Origin: Actinomycetota bacterium | GTDB lineage: Bacteria > Actinomycetota > Thermoleophilia > Solirubrobacterales > Solirubrobacteraceae | Assembly: GCA_018268595.1 (NCBI GenBank) | Contig: JAFDWH010000026.1 | Span: forward strand, 124,001-188,000 | DNA: 64,000 nucleotides | Reading direction: 5' to 3' | In this document: one piece after another, positions 7,729 through 16,134 of the stretch | Position numbering within the stretch: the stretch's first letter is position 1 | How the letters are laid out: every line of letters begins with the position of its first letter | The notes under the pieces: generated by a model | What the model was told of the DNA's origin: nothing | Databases searched by the model: none | The model's input: the letters and a program-made list of their open reading frames with translations, nothing else | Program-made: the position numbers and the translations under genes

Positions 7729-8901
7729 GTGGTTGACTTCACACTGACCGACGAGCAGAAGAACCTGCGCGAGATGGCGCACGACTTCGCCGAGAAGGAG
7801 ATCCGGCCGGTCGCCTGGGAGTACGACAGGGACGGCACCTGGCCGGAGGAGATCATCAAGAAGGCGTGGGAGGTGGGGCTCATGAACACCCACATCCCGG
7901 AGGAGTACGGCGGCCCCGGCGCCGGCTACCTCGACGGCTGCCTGATCGAGGAGGAGCTCTCGTGGGGCTGCTCCGGCATCCAGACCTCGCTCGGCTGCAA
8001 CGGCCTCGCGACCGCGCCGGTCGTGATCGCCGCCTCCGAGGAGCTCAAGAAGGAGTACCTCGGCCGCCTCACGGAGGCGCCGCTGCTCGCCTCCTTCTGC
8101 CTCACCGAGCCCGACGCCGGCTCCGACGTGTCCGGCATGAAGACCACTGCCGTCCGGAAGGGCGACAAGTGGGTCATCAACGGCTCGAAGTGCTTCATCA
8201 CCAACGGTGGCTACGCCAACTGGTACACGGTCTACGCGAAGACCGACAAGGAGGCCGGCCACCGCGGCATCTCCGCCTTCATCGTTCCGCGCGACGCCGG
8301 CGTCGTCGTGGACAAGAAGGAGGACAAGATGGGCCAGCGGGCGTCGAACACGGCGACCGTCTCCTTCAACGACGTCGAGATCCCCGCCGACCACCTGATC
8401 GGCGAGGAGAACAAGGGCTTCAAGATCGCGATGATGACGCTCGACCGCACGCGCCCGGGCGTCGCGGCGATGGCGACCGGCATCGCGCGCGCCGCGATGG
8501 AGTTCGCGATCGACTACTCGAAGGAGCGCGTCCAGTTCGGCGTGCCGATCGCGATGCACCAGGCGATCCAGTTCATGATCGCGGACATGGCGACCGACGT
8601 GGAGGCCGCGCGTCTGCTGACCTGGAAGTCCGCCGTCATGCTCGACCAGGGCCAGCGCAACACGCTGCTCTCCTCGCACGCGAAGCGCTTCGCCGCCGAC
8701 GCGGCGATGAAGGTCGCGACCGACGCCGTGCAGGTCTACGGCGGCTACGGCTTCATCAAGGAGTACCCCGTCGAGAAGCTCATGCGCGACGCGAAGATCA
8801 TGCAGCTCTACGAGGGCACGGCGCAGATCCAGCGCCTCGTGATCGCCCGCGAGACGCTGCTGCCGCGCCGCGTCGAGGAGCCGGCGACCGCCGGCGTCTA
8901 G
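7729..8901 (+). CDS. Acyl-CoA dehydrogenase
   Basis: A 390-residue flavoenzyme of normal family length that oxidises acyl-CoA to trans-2-enoyl-CoA, the first step of beta-oxidation. Visible hallmarks are CLTEPDAGSD (FAD/substrate loop, near residue 122), WVINGSKCFITNGG (near 145) and the C-terminal segment YGGYGFIKEYPVEKLMRDAK, followed by IYEGTAQIQ-type LYEGTAQIQRLVIAR, which carries the catalytic Glu. The start is GTG 7729, six bases after AAGGAG (7717-7722); an upstream frame extension lacks similarity. Most neighbours are leaderless, whereas this gene has a true leader with an operator, pointing to regulated expression. Confidence 0.95.
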   Translation: MVDFTLTDEQKNLREMAHDFAEKEIRPVAWEYDRDGTWPEEIIKKAWEVGLMNTHIPEEYGGPGAGYLDGCLIEEELSWGCSGIQTSLGCNGLATAPVVIAASEELKKEYLGRLTEAPLLASFCLTEPDAGSDVSGMKTTAVRKGDKWVINGSKCFITNGGYANWYTVYAKTDKEAGHRGISAFIVPRDAGVVVDKKEDKMGQRASNTATVSFNDVEIPADHLIGEENKGFKIAMMTLDRTRPGVAAMATGIARAAMEFAIDYSKERVQFGVPIAMHQAIQFMIADMATDVEAARLLTWKSAVMLDQGQRNTLLSSHAKRFAADAAMKVATDAVQVYGGYGFIKEYPVEKLMRDAKIMQLYEGTAQIQRLVIARETLLPRRVEEPATAGV

Positions 8902-8970
8902 CCCGTTCGATCGAGGGGCCCACGCGGCCCCGACCCCCTGCGCGCGCTCATCCCCCTTTGCGCGTCGCAC

Positions 8971-9011
8971 GCGACGGCCCCGGACTCCCCCTCCGGGGCC
9001 GTCGCCCTTTT
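8971..9011 (+). terminator. Strong intrinsic terminator after acyl-CoA dehydrogenase
   Basis: A perfect 14-bp stem (8971-8984 with 8992-9005) closes a 7-base loop and is followed by CCTTTT. It separates the dehydrogenase from the convergent FN3-like gene. Confidence 0.85.
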
Positions 9012-9029
9012 CGCACCCGCTGCCCGCGG

Positions 9030-10043
9030 TCAGCCGAAGCGCACGAGGTAGGAGCGCGCCCGGAAGGGCGTCAGGATCGCGTTGCCGCCGAACGCGACGT
9101 GCACGCGCAGCGCGTGGACGCTCGTCGAGCGCGGCAGTGCGCGCGTGCGCAGCCGGAACGAGCAGTGGCCGGGGGAGAGTCGCACGCGATCGCGCGCGAC
9201 GGTGCCGAAGCGCGACGTGAAGCGCACGGAGATCGTCCCGCCGCTGCAGCCGTAGGCGACCGAGACGCCGGAGCCCAGCACGAGCCGGCCGCTCGTCACG
9301 AACCAGGGGTGCGAGCGCGTCGCGTGCCGCCGCGGGCGCGTCGAGACCTCCAGTCTGCCCGGCGGGAACGGGCCCGTCTGCGCGAGCGCGTCCGGTCCGT
9401 AAGTGGTGCCGGCGCGGTTCGACGCGACGACGCGGAAGTGGTAGGTCGTGTGCGGCGCCAGCGAGTTGACGCGGAAGCTGACCGGCTGCGGCAGGACGCT
9501 CGCGCCGATCGACTTGCCGAACGTCTCCAGCCCGTAGGCGGTCGAGGTCCCGTACTGGAAGCGGTACGTCGTCGTCGCGGCGCCCGGGTTCAGCACCGCG
9601 GTGAACGTGACGCCGTTCGCCGTCGGGCCGAAGGGCGACGTGGCGAGGATCGCCGGCGGCTTGGCGGGCGGCAGCTCCGTCTTGAACGAGCGGTCGGCGC
9701 CGGTGCTCGTCCCGCCGGCGTTCGAGGCGATCACGCGGAAGTGGTAGCGCACGCCTGGGGTGAGGCCGGTGAGGCGGAAGCCGACGCGCTTCGCGGTCGT
9801 CCCGCTGCCGGCGCTGCGCGCCGGCGTCTGGGCGCCGTAGGCGGTCGTCCTGCCCCATTGGAAGGCGTACGTCGTCGCGGCGCCGTGCGGGTTGACGTCG
9901 GCGCGCAGGGTCGCGGCGGTCTGGCCGATCGACGTCGCGGCGACGGTCGAGACGGTCGGGCTGGCGGCCTGCGCGGTGTCCGCGAGCGCGAGCACGAGGA
10001 CCAATGCGCTCGCGGTCACGACGGCACTCAGGGATCTGCTCAT
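9030..10043 (-). CDS. Secreted protein with two FN3-like repeats
   Basis: A 337-residue exported protein. A signal peptide (MSRSLSAVVTASALVLVLAL, cleavage after AQA near 27) precedes two repeats of about 95 residues. Both show the pattern NP-G-A-TTY-FQ-G-T-AYG and end in a YHFRV(I/V)ASN strand, a fibronectin-III-like fold common in Thermoleophilia exoproteins. The last 110 residues form a third, Arg-rich beta domain with two Cys. No catalytic motif is seen, so adhesion or scaffolding at the cell surface is the most likely role. It converges on the acyl-CoA dehydrogenase with a terminator between. Confidence 0.75.
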   Translation of the reverse strand: MSRSLSAVVTASALVLVLALADTAQAASPTVSTVAATSIGQTAATLRADVNPHGAATTYAFQWGRTTAYGAQTPARSAGSGTTAKRVGFRLTGLTPGVRYHFRVIASNAGGTSTGADRSFKTELPPAKPPAILATSPFGPTANGVTFTAVLNPGAATTTYRFQYGTSTAYGLETFGKSIGASVLPQPVSFRVNSLAPHTTYHFRVVASNRAGTTYGPDALAQTGPFPPGRLEVSTRPRRHATRSHPWFVTSGRLVLGSGVSVAYGCSGGTISVRFTSRFGTVARDRVRLSPGHCSFRLRTRALPRSTSVHALRVHVAFGGNAILTPFRARSYLVRFG

Positions 10044-10182
10044 CTTGTCGCGCTCCCAGTTCGCGATGGGCTCTGCGCCCGGAACACTCCCCGCGCGAAG
10101 GAGTTGCCATGCGCCAGCTCCGTGCCATGTGCCAGCTCCGGCGGTCGGGCCGCGCGTCGCGCCGGCCCGTAGAATCGCGCGC

Positions 10183-10995
10183 ATGACCGCCGCAGACACA
10201 TCGACCGCCCCCCGGCCGGACGCCGGCTGGGAGGACAGCCCCGTCAAGCTCGAGACGCGGGACCGGATCGCGATCGCCTGGCTCGACCATCCGCCCGCGA
10301 ACGGCCTCTCGCCCGACACCGTCGCCGCGCTGGCGCGCGCGTGGGAGGCGATCCAGGGCACGGCCGTGCGCGCGCTCGTGATCGCCTCCGCCAACGCGCG
10401 CCTGTTCTGCGCCGGAGCCGACATCAAGGCGTTCACTGCACTCGACGAGGCGGCGGCACGGGAGTACATCGCCGGCATGCACGAGCTGCTGCGCACGTTC
10501 GAGCGCAGCTCGATCGTGACGCTCGCCGCCGTGAACGGCCTCGCGCTCGGCGGCGGCTGCGAGCTGGCGATGGCGTGCGACCTGCGGATCGCCGCCGCCT
10601 CCGCGCGCTTCGGCCAGCCCGAGGTGAAGCTCGGGATCATCCCCGGCTTCGGCGGGACGCAGCGGCTGGCGCGCCTCGTCGGGCCGGCGAAGGCGCTCGA
10701 GCTGAACCTCGTCGGCGACCCGGTCGGCGCCGAGGAGGCGCACGCGCTCGGGCTCGCAAACCGCGTCGTCCCGGACGACGAGCTGCTGCCGGCGACGCTC
10801 GAGCTGGCCGAGACGCTCGCCGCCCAGGCGCCGCTCGCGGTCGCGGCGATCAAGCGGGTGTCGGCGAACGCCGACCTCGACGCCGGCATCGCGGCCGAGC
10901 AGGCGGCGTTCGCCGAGGTGTTCTTCTCAGCCGACGCGAGAGAGGGCATCGCCGCCTTCATCGAGAAGCGACCGCCGAGCTTCGAGGGTCGCTGA
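10183..10995 (+). CDS. Enoyl-CoA hydratase/isomerase family protein
   Basis: A 270-residue crotonase-fold enzyme. The oxyanion-hole segments FCAGADIKAF (near residue 77) and GLALGGGCELAMACD (near 120) are intact. Glu residues are present in both catalytic positions (GGGCELA and QPEVKLGIIPGFGGTQRL), as expected for a true hydratase adding water to 2-enoyl-CoA in beta-oxidation. ATG 10183 follows TAGAAT (10170-10175) by seven bases. No copy of the GACTGAC operator was seen upstream, so it seems to be controlled differently from the acyl-CoA dehydrogenase. Confidence 0.92.
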   Translation: MTAADTSTAPRPDAGWEDSPVKLETRDRIAIAWLDHPPANGLSPDTVAALARAWEAIQGTAVRALVIASANARLFCAGADIKAFTALDEAAAREYIAGMHELLRTFERSSIVTLAAVNGLALGGGCELAMACDLRIAAASARFGQPEVKLGIIPGFGGTQRLARLVGPAKALELNLVGDPVGAEEAHALGLANRVVPDDELLPATLELAETLAAQAPLAVAAIKRVSANADLDAGIAAEQAAFAEVFFSADAREGIAAFIEKRPPSFEGR

Positions 10996-11025
10996 CGCCG
11001 CGGCGGGCTCGCTCGCGGGACCTAT

Positions 11026-11048
11026 CTAACGCTCAACCTGAGCGTTAG
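11026..11048. repeat. Perfect 10-bp palindrome between convergent genes
   Basis: CTAACGCTCA and TGAGCGTTAG are perfect inverted repeats around ACC. The element contains the stop codon of the minus-strand gene and lies 30 bases after the enoyl-CoA hydratase stop. It could be a bidirectional terminator, but it lacks T-runs and looks equally like a TetR-type operator. Confidence 0.6.
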
Positions 11049-11901
11049 ACTCGCTCGCGATCCGGGCGCGCAAGGCGGATTCGAGGCGCTGCAGCGTCGT
11101 CGCCAGCGTCTCCTCCGCGGCGGAGGTCGCCGCGCCCGTGAGGGCCGCGTCGGCCAGTGCCGGGCCCGTGAGCGCCGCGTCGGCCAGCGCCGCGACCGCG
11201 GGCCTGCCCTCCGCGAGCTCCGCGACGCGTCTCGCCAGCTCCGCCGAGCGGCTCGCCGCCGGCGCCAGCTGCACGAGCGCGGCGTCGAGCGCGGCGCGCA
11301 GCTGCAGCGCCGCCTCGTCCAGGCGACCGCCGTCGAGGTCCTCCCGCGCCCGCAGCGTCAGCTCCTCACAGGCGAGCGTGCGCGCGTGCCCGCCCAGCAG
11401 CGCGGCGACACGCTCCTGCGGTCGCAGGACGGCTGCGCGGCGCCGGCGCCCGCCGCGCGGCGGCGCCAGCTCGCGCGCGGCGCTCCAGCGCCCGTGCGCG
11501 ACCTGCTCGCCGGCGCCGTGTCCGGCGCGCACGACGAGCGCCTGCGCGAGCGCCGGCTCGTGCACGGACGGGTCGCCGCTCGCGAGCCGGTGCGCGCGCA
11601 CCGCCCGCGCGACCTGCGCCAGCGCCTGCTCGGCCTCCGTCGTCCCGGCGTCGGCGAGCCATCGCTCTGCCTCCGCGACGCTCACCGGCGCGGCGTCGAC
11701 GACCGTCGCGCGCGCCGTCGCGACCGGCGTGGGGGGCGGCTCGGGCGTGACGGTGCGCCCACGGCGCGCACCCAGCCGCCGGCGTTCGACCGCGCCGAGC
11801 GTCGTCAGCACCAGCACGTGCGTCGCGGGCGCCGCGGCCGCGTCGCGCACGACGTAGCGGCCGTCCGCGGGCCCGAGCGCCCACGGGAACTCGAACTGCA
11901 C
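11026..11901 (-). CDS. Uncharacterised Ala/Arg-rich helical protein
   Basis: A 291-residue protein not recognised. The first 40 residues (FEFPWALGPADGRYVVRD...HVLVLTTLGA) look like a small folded beta domain. The rest is Ala-rich and helical with a Pro-rich linker near 52-60. Near the C-terminus, ALADAALTG occurs twice ten residues apart. The GTG start at 11901 is uncertain: the frame remains open and sensible upstream (PPERAFRFV) into the end of the cell-wall hydrolase gene, so the true start may overlap it. It lies 25 bp after that gene on the same strand and is probably cotranscribed. Confidence 0.6.
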   Translation of the reverse strand: MQFEFPWALGPADGRYVVRDAAAAPATHVLVLTTLGAVERRRLGARRGRTVTPEPPPTPVATARATVVDAAPVSVAEAERWLADAGTTEAEQALAQVARAVRAHRLASGDPSVHEPALAQALVVRAGHGAGEQVAHGRWSAARELAPPRGGRRRRAAVLRPQERVAALLGGHARTLACEELTLRAREDLDGGRLDEAALQLRAALDAALVQLAPAASRSAELARRVAELAEGRPAVAALADAALTGPALADAALTGAATSAAEETLATTLQRLESALRARIASESNAQVER

Positions 11902-11926
11902 GAAGCGGAAGGCCCGCTCCGGCGGG

Positions 11927-14413
11927 TCAGTCGCCGCGGCCGTCCTTGATCGCGTACTTCGAGGCGTGGCGCGACACGACCGGGTTCTCGATCGATCCGA
12001 GCCGCTCGACCAGCTTGGTCCACTGGTGCGGCTTGAGGATCGCCTGCAGGCGCTGGTTGCCGAGCAGGTCGTCGACCGGACGGAAGCCGACGTGGATGTG
12101 ATTGGCGTGGTCGGGCAGCGCCAGCGTGTTGTCCGTGCCCGGGTAGGTCATCAGGCTGATGATCTGGTGCGGCTTCATCGCGCCCTGGAGCGTGAGCAGC
12201 CGCCGGATCGTGAGATCCGTGATCGAGCCCGAGCCCTGGTGGCCCGAGATCGGGATGCCGTTCACTGCGGCGATGTCGACCGCGTTGCCGCTCGAATGCT
12301 CGGAGACGTTGCCGGACGTCGTGTAGTAGCTGTGACCGCACTTCAGCGCCGTCACGGTCAGTCTCAGACCGCTCGCCGAGAGGAACTCGAGCGTCGCCAG
12401 CACGCGCCGGTCGACCTGGCCCGTGCGCACGTCCTGGCGCCCGCACTCGTAGATCGCGAGGCGCGGATCGTTCAGCACGATGCGCTGGAGCTGCTCCTTG
12501 CTCATCAGCATGATCTGCCCGATCGACGGGCCGGAGGCGTTGGCGGCCGTGAACGCGTTCTTGCCGTTCGCGCGGTAGATCGCCGTCGACTCGAGCAGCT
12601 TCCAGCCGTCGAGGATCGGCTTCGGGTCGATCTGCGGGGCGCCGCGGCCGGCGGGCCGGATCGCGAACTCGACGTGCGGCGCGAGCGTCGCGTCGGTTCT
12701 GCCGATGCGGCCGAGGATCGTGCCGGCGATCACGCTCGAGCCGCGCTGCAGCGGCTTGAGCAGGTAGTCATGCGGGTCGAGCGCGAGCGCCTCCGTGAAG
12801 TAGCCGTCGAAGCTCTCCAGCGGCTGGCCGAGCGCTTCGAGCTGGCGCTTGCCGCCGGCGGCGTAGGCGGCGGGGCGTTCGGGATGCGCGAACAGGCGCT
12901 CCTTCACGACCGCGTCGGCGCCCGTCTGGCTGCCGGCCTGGGGGGCGGGCGCGGCGGCGGCCCGCTGCTTGCCGGCATGCGCGACGCGGTCCGCGGCGAC
13001 GGGCTGTCTGCCGGCGGTCGCGGGCGCGGTCGGCTTGGCGTCGGTCTTCGGCAGCTCGACCTCGGGCGTCGCCGAGGCGGCGTCGCCGTGCGTCTTCGGC
13101 ACCGGGTACCTGCTCGCGAGCGAGGCGAGGTGGCTGTACGTGTAGCGGTTGCCGTAGACGTCCTCGAGGATCACGAAGCGGCCGAGCTTGGCGTTGCGGC
13201 CGAGCTTGACGATGCGCCCGTCGTTGACGGCGATCACCGGCGCGCCGGCTCTCGCGAAGATGTTGATCGAGCGGCGCTTGGGGTCGCCTTCGACCGGCAC
13301 CGCCGCGTTCGTGCCGTGGACGCGCTGCGTGGCGGCCTTCGCGTTGAGCCCGTCGGCGTAGGCGGCGCGCGCGGCGACGGGGAAGTGGCCCTGCGTGAGG
13401 CCCGTGAGCGAGCCGACGAGGTCGGCCGGCATGCCGCCGATCACGCGCGCCCGCAGCAGCACCGACTCGACGTACCAGTCGGCGTGGTTGTAGGCGAAGA
13501 TCGCGCGCGGCAGGTCGAGGTCGCCGCCGGCTGCCTTCAGGTAGCGGGCGGCGGCGAAGATCGCGTCGACCGGGTTGTACGGGTCCTTCACGCCGTCGCC
13601 GTTGGCGTCGACGCCGTACATCGCCCAGCTCGACGGCATGAACTGCATCCAGCCGAGCGCGCCCGCGCTCGAGACGGACAGGTTGCGGCCGTAGTCGGTC
13701 TCGATCTCGTTGATCGCCGCCAGCACCTGCCACGGCACCGAGTACTGGATGCCGGCCGCCTGGTAGATCGGCAGCAGGAACGGCGGGATGCGGAAGTTGT
13801 CGATGAAGAAGTTCGGGACGCCGATCGGCGCAGGGCCGCTCGGCGCGATCGTGAAGCCGGGCGTGCCGGGCGTCGGCGCCGCGCCTTCGGCCGGGGTGGT
13901 GGGCGTGGTGACGGTCGCGCCGTTCGCGTCGCTCAGGCTCGGCTGGCCGCCGGCGCTCGTCGTCGTGGGCGGGACCGCCGCCGAGTCGAGCGAGCCGGAA
14001 CCAGAACCCTCACCCTTAGGTTGACCCTTCGGCTTGACGATCCCACCGATTGCGTCCGGGCCGGTCGAGGTGGTCGCCGAGGTGGTCGACGGCGTGGTGC
14101 CGGTCGTCGGCGCGATCGTCGTCGGGGGGCCCGTGACGGTCGTCCCGGTCGTCGGCAGCGCGGTCGTCGCGGGCGCCGGCGCGGGGCTGCCGAGCTCCAC
14201 GACGTTCACGACGGGACCGCCGAGGTCCGGCAGCGGGATGCTGCCGACCGGCGTCCCGGGCGCGGCGTCGACGGTGATCGACACCTGCTTGCCGCCCAAC
14301 AGCGTCACCAGCAGGTGGCGCGGATCGGCGGTGGCGGGGCCCGCGAGGACGGCGACGAGGAGGAGTGCGACGCCTGCGATCAGCGCGGCGATGCGAAACG
14401 GCTTGCTCCTCAT
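11927..14413 (-). CDS. Three-module peptidoglycan hydrolase (transglycosylase, LytM-like, M15-like)
   Basis: An 828-residue exported protein: signal peptide, Thr/Pro-rich spacer (about 60-170), then three modules. Residues about 215-345 are a lytic transglycosylase (SLT/MltB type) with catalytic Glu in INEIETDYG (near 236) and GWMQFMPSSWAMYG. Residues about 400-600 resemble an M23/LytM fold (VIAVNDGRIVKLGR, RYTYSHLASL, PHVEFAIRP), but the HxxxD and HxH zinc ligands are replaced, so it is probably non-catalytic. Residues about 690-780 hold HSSGNAVDIA (near 705) and DHANHIHVGF (near 767), the zinc-ligand pattern of M15/VanY-like peptidases. Substrate would be murein outside the membrane. The start is set by the signal peptide, with GGAGG about a dozen bases upstream. 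Confidence 0.82.
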   Translation of the reverse strand: MRSKPFRIAALIAGVALLLVAVLAGPATADPRHLLVTLLGGKQVSITVDAAPGTPVGSIPLPDLGGPVVNVVELGSPAPAPATTALPTTGTTVTGPPTTIAPTTGTTPSTTSATTSTGPDAIGGIVKPKGQPKGEGSGSGSLDSAAVPPTTTSAGGQPSLSDANGATVTTPTTPAEGAAPTPGTPGFTIAPSGPAPIGVPNFFIDNFRIPPFLLPIYQAAGIQYSVPWQVLAAINEIETDYGRNLSVSSAGALGWMQFMPSSWAMYGVDANGDGVKDPYNPVDAIFAAARYLKAAGGDLDLPRAIFAYNHADWYVESVLLRARVIGGMPADLVGSLTGLTQGHFPVAARAAYADGLNAKAATQRVHGTNAAVPVEGDPKRRSINIFARAGAPVIAVNDGRIVKLGRNAKLGRFVILEDVYGNRYTYSHLASLASRYPVPKTHGDAASATPEVELPKTDAKPTAPATAGRQPVAADRVAHAGKQRAAAAPAPQAGSQTGADAVVKERLFAHPERPAAYAAGGKRQLEALGQPLESFDGYFTEALALDPHDYLLKPLQRGSSVIAGTILGRIGRTDATLAPHVEFAIRPAGRGAPQIDPKPILDGWKLLESTAIYRANGKNAFTAANASGPSIGQIMLMSKEQLQRIVLNDPRLAIYECGRQDVRTGQVDRRVLATLEFLSASGLRLTVTALKCGHSYYTTSGNVSEHSSGNAVDIAAVNGIPISGHQGSGSITDLTIRRLLTLQGAMKPHQIISLMTYPGTDNTLALPDHANHIHVGFRPVDDLLGNQRLQAILKPHQWTKLVERLGSIENPVVSRHASKYAIKDGRGD

Positions 14414-14788
14414 GCTGCTGTCCAGCTCCTCCCGCGCAGCCGCTGGCGCGGCCCGGTCGTGTGTCCGCCGCGTCGGCGATCTGTCCTGGACGCTACCGAG
14501 TGATCTCGACGTATGCAAAGAAGAACCCGCGTGTTTGCAGATGGTTGGGACCGCGCGTTGCACAGGTCCCAAGACCATCGGCCAACGCCGCGCCGCCCTT
14601 GAGTACCACACCCGCGCCACCGTGACCGTAAACGAGGCGTTAAAGGGCCTATGAAGTTCGGTCGGCCGATGTCGAGGAGACGCGCGACGCCGCCCGAAGT
14701 TGCGCTGCGCGCCTGCCGGCGAAGCCTCGCGAGACCCTGCGCTATGGTCAGCCGCGCCCGCGAACCCCGACCCTTCCAGGGGGATCCG
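14414..14788. other. Intergenic control region between divergent genes
   Basis: No gene was found in these 375 bases. They hold the leader of the cell-wall hydrolase (hairpin at 14541-14578) and, for the rightward gene, a possible -10 TATGGT at 14741-14746 with a purine-rich ribosome-binding site (AGGGGGA) just before ATG 14789. The 14500-14660 part is visibly less GC-rich than the flanks. Confidence 0.5.
14541..14578 (-). promoter_or_regulatory. Long hairpin in the 5' region of the hydrolase gene
   Basis: TTGGGACC (14545-14552) and GGTCCCAA (14565-14572) are inverted. The pairing extends outward through ATGGT/ACCAT (14541-14545 with 14574-14578) if two bases bulge. It sits about 130-165 bases upstream of the hydrolase ATG in a relatively AT-rich stretch (14500-14660). 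It could be an operator or a leader RNA structure. A c-di-AMP (ydaO) riboswitch was looked for, because such elements often precede actinobacterial cell-wall hydrolases; its conserved core was not found. Confidence 0.4.
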
Positions 14789-15379
14789 ATGACCAGCGAC
14801 ACCGCCACCGACGGGCTCCGCGCCCGCATCTCACGCCAGAGCGAGGACGCCCTCGGCCGCCTCGCGCAGGAGCTGCTGGACAGTCCGCTCGTCAGCGGGG
14901 CGCTGTCGCGCGCGTTCGAGGCGCGCGAGAAGGCGGCGCAGGCGCAGGAGGTCGCGATGGGCGCGCTCAACCTGCCGTCGGCCGGCGACCTCGAGCGCCT
15001 CACGCGCCGGGTGCGCTCGGTCTCGCAGCGTCTCGAGGGCGTCGAGGACGCGCTCGACCGCATCGATGAGCGCGTCGGCGCGATCGGCGGAGCCGGCGCG
15101 CTCGAGCGGCGCCTGGCGGCGATCGAGGGCCAGCTGACGGCGTTCGCCGGACAGCTCGCCGAGCTGTCCGAGCAGCTCGCGGCGCCGCCCGCACCCGCGG
15201 AGGCTTCCGCGCCCGCGGAGGCTGCTGCGCCGGCCGACGCCGACGCCGAGCTGGTCGCGACCGTCTTCGACACGCCCGACGTGGGCGGCGCGGAGGTGCG
15301 CGTCGCGCCCGACGTGCGCAGAGCCTCGCGCACGCGCGCCGCCGCCGCGAGAAAGCGCGCCGCCGCCAGAAGATCCTGA
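14789..15379 (+). CDS. Coiled-coil protein with basic tail
   Basis: A 196-residue protein not assigned to a named family. Residues 5-60 are helical (ALGRLAQELLDSPLVSGALS). Residues 68-130 form a long coiled coil with regular hydrophobic spacing (LTRRVRSVSQRLEGVEDALDR). An Ala/Pro linker follows, and the C-terminus is strongly basic (RKRAAARRS). The layout resembles phasin-like or histone-like scaffold proteins, but no specific function can be claimed. ATG 14789 is chosen over an upstream frame start at 14651 because a purine-rich site precedes it and the extra residues are Arg-rich noise. Confidence 0.6.
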   Translation: MTSDTATDGLRARISRQSEDALGRLAQELLDSPLVSGALSRAFEAREKAAQAQEVAMGALNLPSAGDLERLTRRVRSVSQRLEGVEDALDRIDERVGAIGGAGALERRLAAIEGQLTAFAGQLAELSEQLAAPPAPAEASAPAEAAAPADADAELVATVFDTPDVGGAEVRVAPDVRRASRTRAAAARKRAAARRS

Positions 15380-15386
15380 CGCCGCC

Positions 15387-16094
15387 TCAGGCCGCCAGCG
15401 CGGCCGCGGCGATCCGGCCGATCCGCTCGGCGGCGCGCTCCATCGCGGCCGCGTCGATGCGTCCGCGCGCCGGGCCGAGCAGGTCGCTGACCGCCAGCAC
15501 GCAGCCCGCCTGCACGCCGCGCAGCCGCGCGAGCTGGAACAGCGTCGCGGTCTCCATCTCGATCGCCACCGCCGGGCGGTCGGGGTCGGCGCCCGGGTCC
15601 GCGTGACTGCCGTCCTTGTCGTAGAAGAGGTCGGTCGTCACGACGGCGCCGCCGCGCGCGCCGCCGTCGCGCTCCGCCGCCGCCTCGAGCGCCGCCGTCA
15701 GCGCCGCGTCGGCCGCGACGCGCTCGCCGCCGCCGAGCGCGCGACTCGTGCCGTCGGCGCAGATCGCCTCGCGCGCGACGATCGCGTCGCCGAGCGCGAA
15801 GCCGCCGACGAGCGCGCCGCACGTCCCTACGCGCACGAGCCGGCGCGCGCCGAGCTGCACCAGCTCCTCGATCACGATCGCGGCGCTCGGGCCGCCCATG
15901 CCGGTGCTCTGGATCGTCAACGGCCGCCCGTCCGCGGCCATGCCCGTGTAGCCCCACAGGCCGCGGTTGTGGTTGAACATCTTCGGCTGCTCGAGCAGCG
16001 TCTGCGCGAGCAGCAGCGCCCGTCCAGGGTCGCCCGGCAGCAGCACGCGCTCGGCCAGCTCGGTCGTCGGATGGACGTGCAGGGCGGCGGTCAC
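15387..16094 (-). CDS. Purine-nucleoside/uridine phosphorylase family (NP-I)
   Basis: A 235-residue enzyme that cleaves nucleosides with phosphate to base and ribose-1-phosphate. Family signatures run in order: VLLPGDPGRALLLAQTLL (phosphate site), NHNRGLWGYTG, STGMGGPSAAIVIEEL, VRVGTCGALVGG and VAIEMETATLFQLA (ribose/base site, with the conserved Glu-Met-Glu). This is the DeoD/Udp hexameric type. Whether purine or uridine is preferred cannot be decided by eye. GTG 16094 has TATGCT at 16108-16103, eight bases upstream. It is transcribed divergently from the SCP2-like gene with 40 bp between the starts. Confidence 0.88.
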   Translation of the reverse strand: MTAALHVHPTTELAERVLLPGDPGRALLLAQTLLEQPKMFNHNRGLWGYTGMAADGRPLTIQSTGMGGPSAAIVIEELVQLGARRLVRVGTCGALVGGFALGDAIVAREAICADGTSRALGGGERVAADAALTAALEAAAERDGGARGGAVVTTDLFYDKDGSHADPGADPDRPAVAIEMETATLFQLARLRGVQAGCVLAVSDLLGPARGRIDAAAMERAAERIGRIAAAALAA

Positions 16095-16102
16095 GGGCGG
16101 CG

Positions 16103-16125
16103 AGCATAGAGATCGGCGGTACGCT
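16103..16125. promoter_or_regulatory. Divergent leaderless -10 boxes
   Basis: TATGCT on the minus strand (16108-16103) serves the nucleoside phosphorylase and TACGCT (16120-16125) the SCP2-like gene. Each lies 8-9 bases from its start codon, so the two predicted transcripts begin at the start codons themselves. Confidence 0.5.
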
Positions 16126-16134
16126 CCCGAACCG

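Noticed and set aside
14413-14660. Possible c-di-AMP (ydaO) riboswitch ahead of the cell-wall hydrolase
   Set aside because: Such switches are common before actinobacterial wall hydrolases, but the conserved core and pseudo-symmetric helices were not found; only a simple hairpin is present.
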